Shown in pieces: positions 62,482 to 64,000 of a stretch of DNA of 64,000 bases. The notes under the pieces are model-generated. The model did no database searches. It saw nothing but the letters and a program-made list of their open reading frames with translations, and had not been told where the DNA came from. Source of the DNA: Caulobacter rhizosphaerae (lineage in GTDB: Bacteria; Pseudomonadota; Alphaproteobacteria; Caulobacterales; Caulobacteraceae); NCBI RefSeq assembly GCF_010977555.1, contig NZ_CP048815.1:558001-622000 (forward strand). The letters run 5' to 3'. Numbering within the stretch: the first letter of the stretch is position 1; every line of letters starts with the position of its first letter. The position numbers and the translations under genes were made by a program.

Positions 62482-63378
62482 ATGACCGTTGGTAGCGTCG
62501 CGGAAAAGCAATCCGGCCTCGCGGACGTCTTCGCCGCCCCGGCCCGGGCGGGCAAGCTGAAGGTGGCGGCGGTCGAGATCCGGCTGCCGGAGCCGTCGCT
62601 GGACGTCACGCCCCCGCCGCTCCGGATCGACGCCCTGATCGTCCGGCTGCAGCTGAGCGACTACCGCGGGCAGCGCTACTGGGAGGACGGCGTGGCCGCC
62701 CCGATCCGTGACATCGCGGCGGGCGAGATCCTGTTCCACGACCTGCGGCGCGGCCCGCGACTGGTGCTCGACCAGTCCTATCACGCGCTGCACGTCCACA
62801 TTCCCCGCGCCGCCTTCGACGCGATCGCCGCGGACTCCAACGCCGTTCCGATCGGTGATCTCGACTACGCCCCGGGCGTGGGTCTCGAGGACCCGACGAT
62901 CGCCGGCCTGGGCGCCTCGATCCTGACCGGCCTGCGGGTGGGCCTGGCCCGGAACCAACCGTTCGTCGACCATCTGGTCCTGGCCCTGGCCGCTCACGTG
63001 GCCGGCCGCTATGGCGGCATGACGGCCAAGCCGCGCGCCGTGCGGGGCGGGCTCGCGCCGTGGCAGGCGCGCCGGGCTCGCGAGATCCTCGCCGCCAACC
63101 TGGATGGCGGGGCGCCGCTGGCCGAGGTGGCGCGTCAGTGCGGTCTGTCGGTGGGACATTTCTCGCGGTCGTTCCGGCAATCGTTCGGGACCACGCCGCA
63201 CCAGTGGCTGGTGCAGCGGCGGCTGGAAGCGGCCAAGGACCTGATCCGCTCGTGCCGCATGCCCTTGTCGAACGTGGCGCTCAGCTGCGGCTTCGCCGAC
63301 CAGAGCCACCTGACGCGGGTGTTCACTCGGGAGGTCGGGGCCAGTCCGGCCGCCTGGCGCCGAGAGGTGCAGCAATAG
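62482..63378 (+). CDS. AraC-family transcriptional regulator
   Basis: A 298-residue regulator with an N-terminal cupin-like part (about 30-180) and a C-terminal AraC DNA-binding domain (about 198-298): two helix-turn-helix motifs, LAEVARQCGLSVGHFSRSFRQSFG and LSNVALSCGFADQSHLTRVFTREVG. The N-terminal part lacks a recognised ligand motif. It converges on the SMP-30-like gene with a 3-nt gap. ATG 62482 follows CAGGGGAAG. Confidence 0.93.
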   Translation: MTVGSVAEKQSGLADVFAAPARAGKLKVAAVEIRLPEPSLDVTPPPLRIDALIVRLQLSDYRGQRYWEDGVAAPIRDIAAGEILFHDLRRGPRLVLDQSYHALHVHIPRAAFDAIAADSNAVPIGDLDYAPGVGLEDPTIAGLGASILTGLRVGLARNQPFVDHLVLALAAHVAGRYGGMTAKPRAVRGGLAPWQARRAREILAANLDGGAPLAEVARQCGLSVGHFSRSFRQSFGTTPHQWLVQRRLEAAKDLIRSCRMPLSNVALSCGFADQSHLTRVFTREVGASPAAWRREVQQ

Positions 63379-63381
63379 GGC

Positions 63382-64000
63382 TCAGACCGCCAGCTTCCGG
63401 GCCTTGATCCGTACCCGGACCACACGGTGGTTGGACGACATGTAGAGGTGGCCGTCCGCGGCCAGTTCGCAGTTGGAGATCACGTCGTCGGCCCGGATGA
63501 TCCCGATCCGCTTGCCGGCTGGGGTGAAGATCGAGATCCCGTCCTTGCTGGAGGCCCACAGGTTGCCGGCGCGGTCGACCTTCAGGCCGTCGCCGCCACC
63601 GACGCCGGTCGCGGCGCTGTCGACGAACTGCCGGCGGGCGGTCGGCGCGCCCTTGGCGTCCAGGTCCCAGGCCACCCAGCCGGACTTGCGGTCGGTGGCG
63701 TACAGCGTCCGGCCGTCGGGCGACAGGCCGATGCCGTTGGGCTCGACGGTCCTGTCGATGATCGTCAGGCTGTTGTCGGCTCCCAGGCGATAGACGCCGG
63801 CATAGTCGGTCTGGCGGTAGGGCGAGCGCCAGTCGCCCTTCAGACCCCAGGGCGGATCGGTGAAGTAGATCGCCCCGTCGCGGGCCAGGACCAGGTCGTT
63901 GGGGCTGTTGAGGCGCTTGCCCTCGAAGCTGGCGGCCAGCACCGTTTTCTTCTTGGTCTTCAGGTCGATGCGCGAGACGCAGCGATTGCCGCTGTCGCCG
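63382..64000 (-). CDS. SMP-30/gluconolactonase-like protein, 3' part (5' end outside window)
   Basis: The C-terminal roughly 205 residues of an SMP-30/gluconolactonase/LRE-type beta-propeller; the frame stays open to the window end, so the gene begins beyond 64000. Typical motifs are GKRLNSPNDLVLARDGAIYFTDPPWG (in part), EPNGIGLSPDGRTLYATD, and GGDGLKVDRAGNLWASS. The asparagine and aspartate in SPNDL and EPNGI would bind the metal used in lactone hydrolysis. The product is expected to hydrolyse a sugar lactone. Confidence 0.9.
   Translation of the reverse strand, partial: GDSGNRCVSRIDLKTKKKTVLAASFEGKRLNSPNDLVLARDGAIYFTDPPWGLKGDWRSPYRQTDYAGVYRLGADNSLTIIDRTVEPNGIGLSPDGRTLYATDRKSGWVAWDLDAKGAPTARRQFVDSAATGVGGGDGLKVDRAGNLWASSKDGISIFTPAGKRIGIIRADDVISNCELAADGHLYMSSNHRVVRVRIKARKLAV

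Overview
The window is about 64 kb of very GC-rich, densely packed DNA with short intergenic gaps. Gene content points to an alphaproteobacterium, most likely of the Caulobacteraceae (Caulobacter/Phenylobacterium-like): a Flp-type pilA preceded by a TTAA-N7-TTAA box of the kind bound by CtrA, a complete Tad/Cpa pilus locus, CpaE/CpaF naming-type genes, TonB-dependent receptors and many small palindromic repeats. Species cannot be named from the sequence alone. I see no rRNA, tRNA, CRISPR array, insertion sequence or prophage.

Region 1-12.2 kb is housekeeping and accessory metabolism: the 3' end of an aldehyde dehydrogenase, an M28 membrane peptidase, a TonB-dependent receptor, the AMPylase SelO, a LysR/pirin/WrbA redox-response trio, and an unrecognised 416-residue protein (10958-12208). 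Region 12.2-17 kb is a lysine (2-aminoadipate) catabolic operon: HglS-type 2-oxoadipate dioxygenase/decarboxylase, an ALDH7-type semialdehyde dehydrogenase and a D-2-hydroxyglutarate dehydrogenase-like flavoprotein, divergent from an Lrp/AsnC regulator. A GFA-family protein follows. metE (17.7-20 kb) sits behind a cobalamin riboswitch and, further upstream, a GATATC-centred dyad that looks like a methionine-cycle repressor operator.

Region 20.5-33 kb is a mixed stretch: an orphan hybrid-free histidine kinase, envelope proteins, a SleB-like cell-wall hydrolase, SDR, YegP and DUF1003 proteins, an outer-membrane barrel, a divergent GlxA-type regulator/isonitrile hydratase-like pair, DUF2147, GST, a DODA-type dioxygenase and an acyltransferase.

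Region 32.7-57.7 kb is a surface-attachment island and the most interesting part. A pseudo-receiver protein (phospho-Asp replaced by Asn) plus a helical partner are transcribed away from pilA. Then comes a 12-kb run of overlapping Tad genes: pilA, cpaB, cpaC, a shortened cpaD, tadG, two tadE, cpaE, cpaF, tadB, tadC, two TPR genes, cpaA. Next is a chaperone-usher operon on the opposite strand, of the archaic Csu-like layout, with seven spore-coat-U-type subunits, chaperone, usher and terminal adhesin. A lone eighth subunit faces it across a shared terminator. Each flank of the chaperone-usher locus carries a small LuxR-type regulator with a PAS-like rather than receiver N-terminus. TTAA-N7-TTAA boxes lie upstream of both pilA and the first chaperone-usher gene, suggesting that two different pili are tied to the cell-cycle regulator CtrA.

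Region 57.7-64 kb holds a DUF1244 protein, a propeller-type sensor kinase with its NarL-type regulator, a small membrane protein, an AraC-type regulator and the 3' part of an SMP-30-like gene cut by the window end.

All coordinates and motifs were read directly from the sequence. Family assignments rest on recognised motifs, not on database searches.
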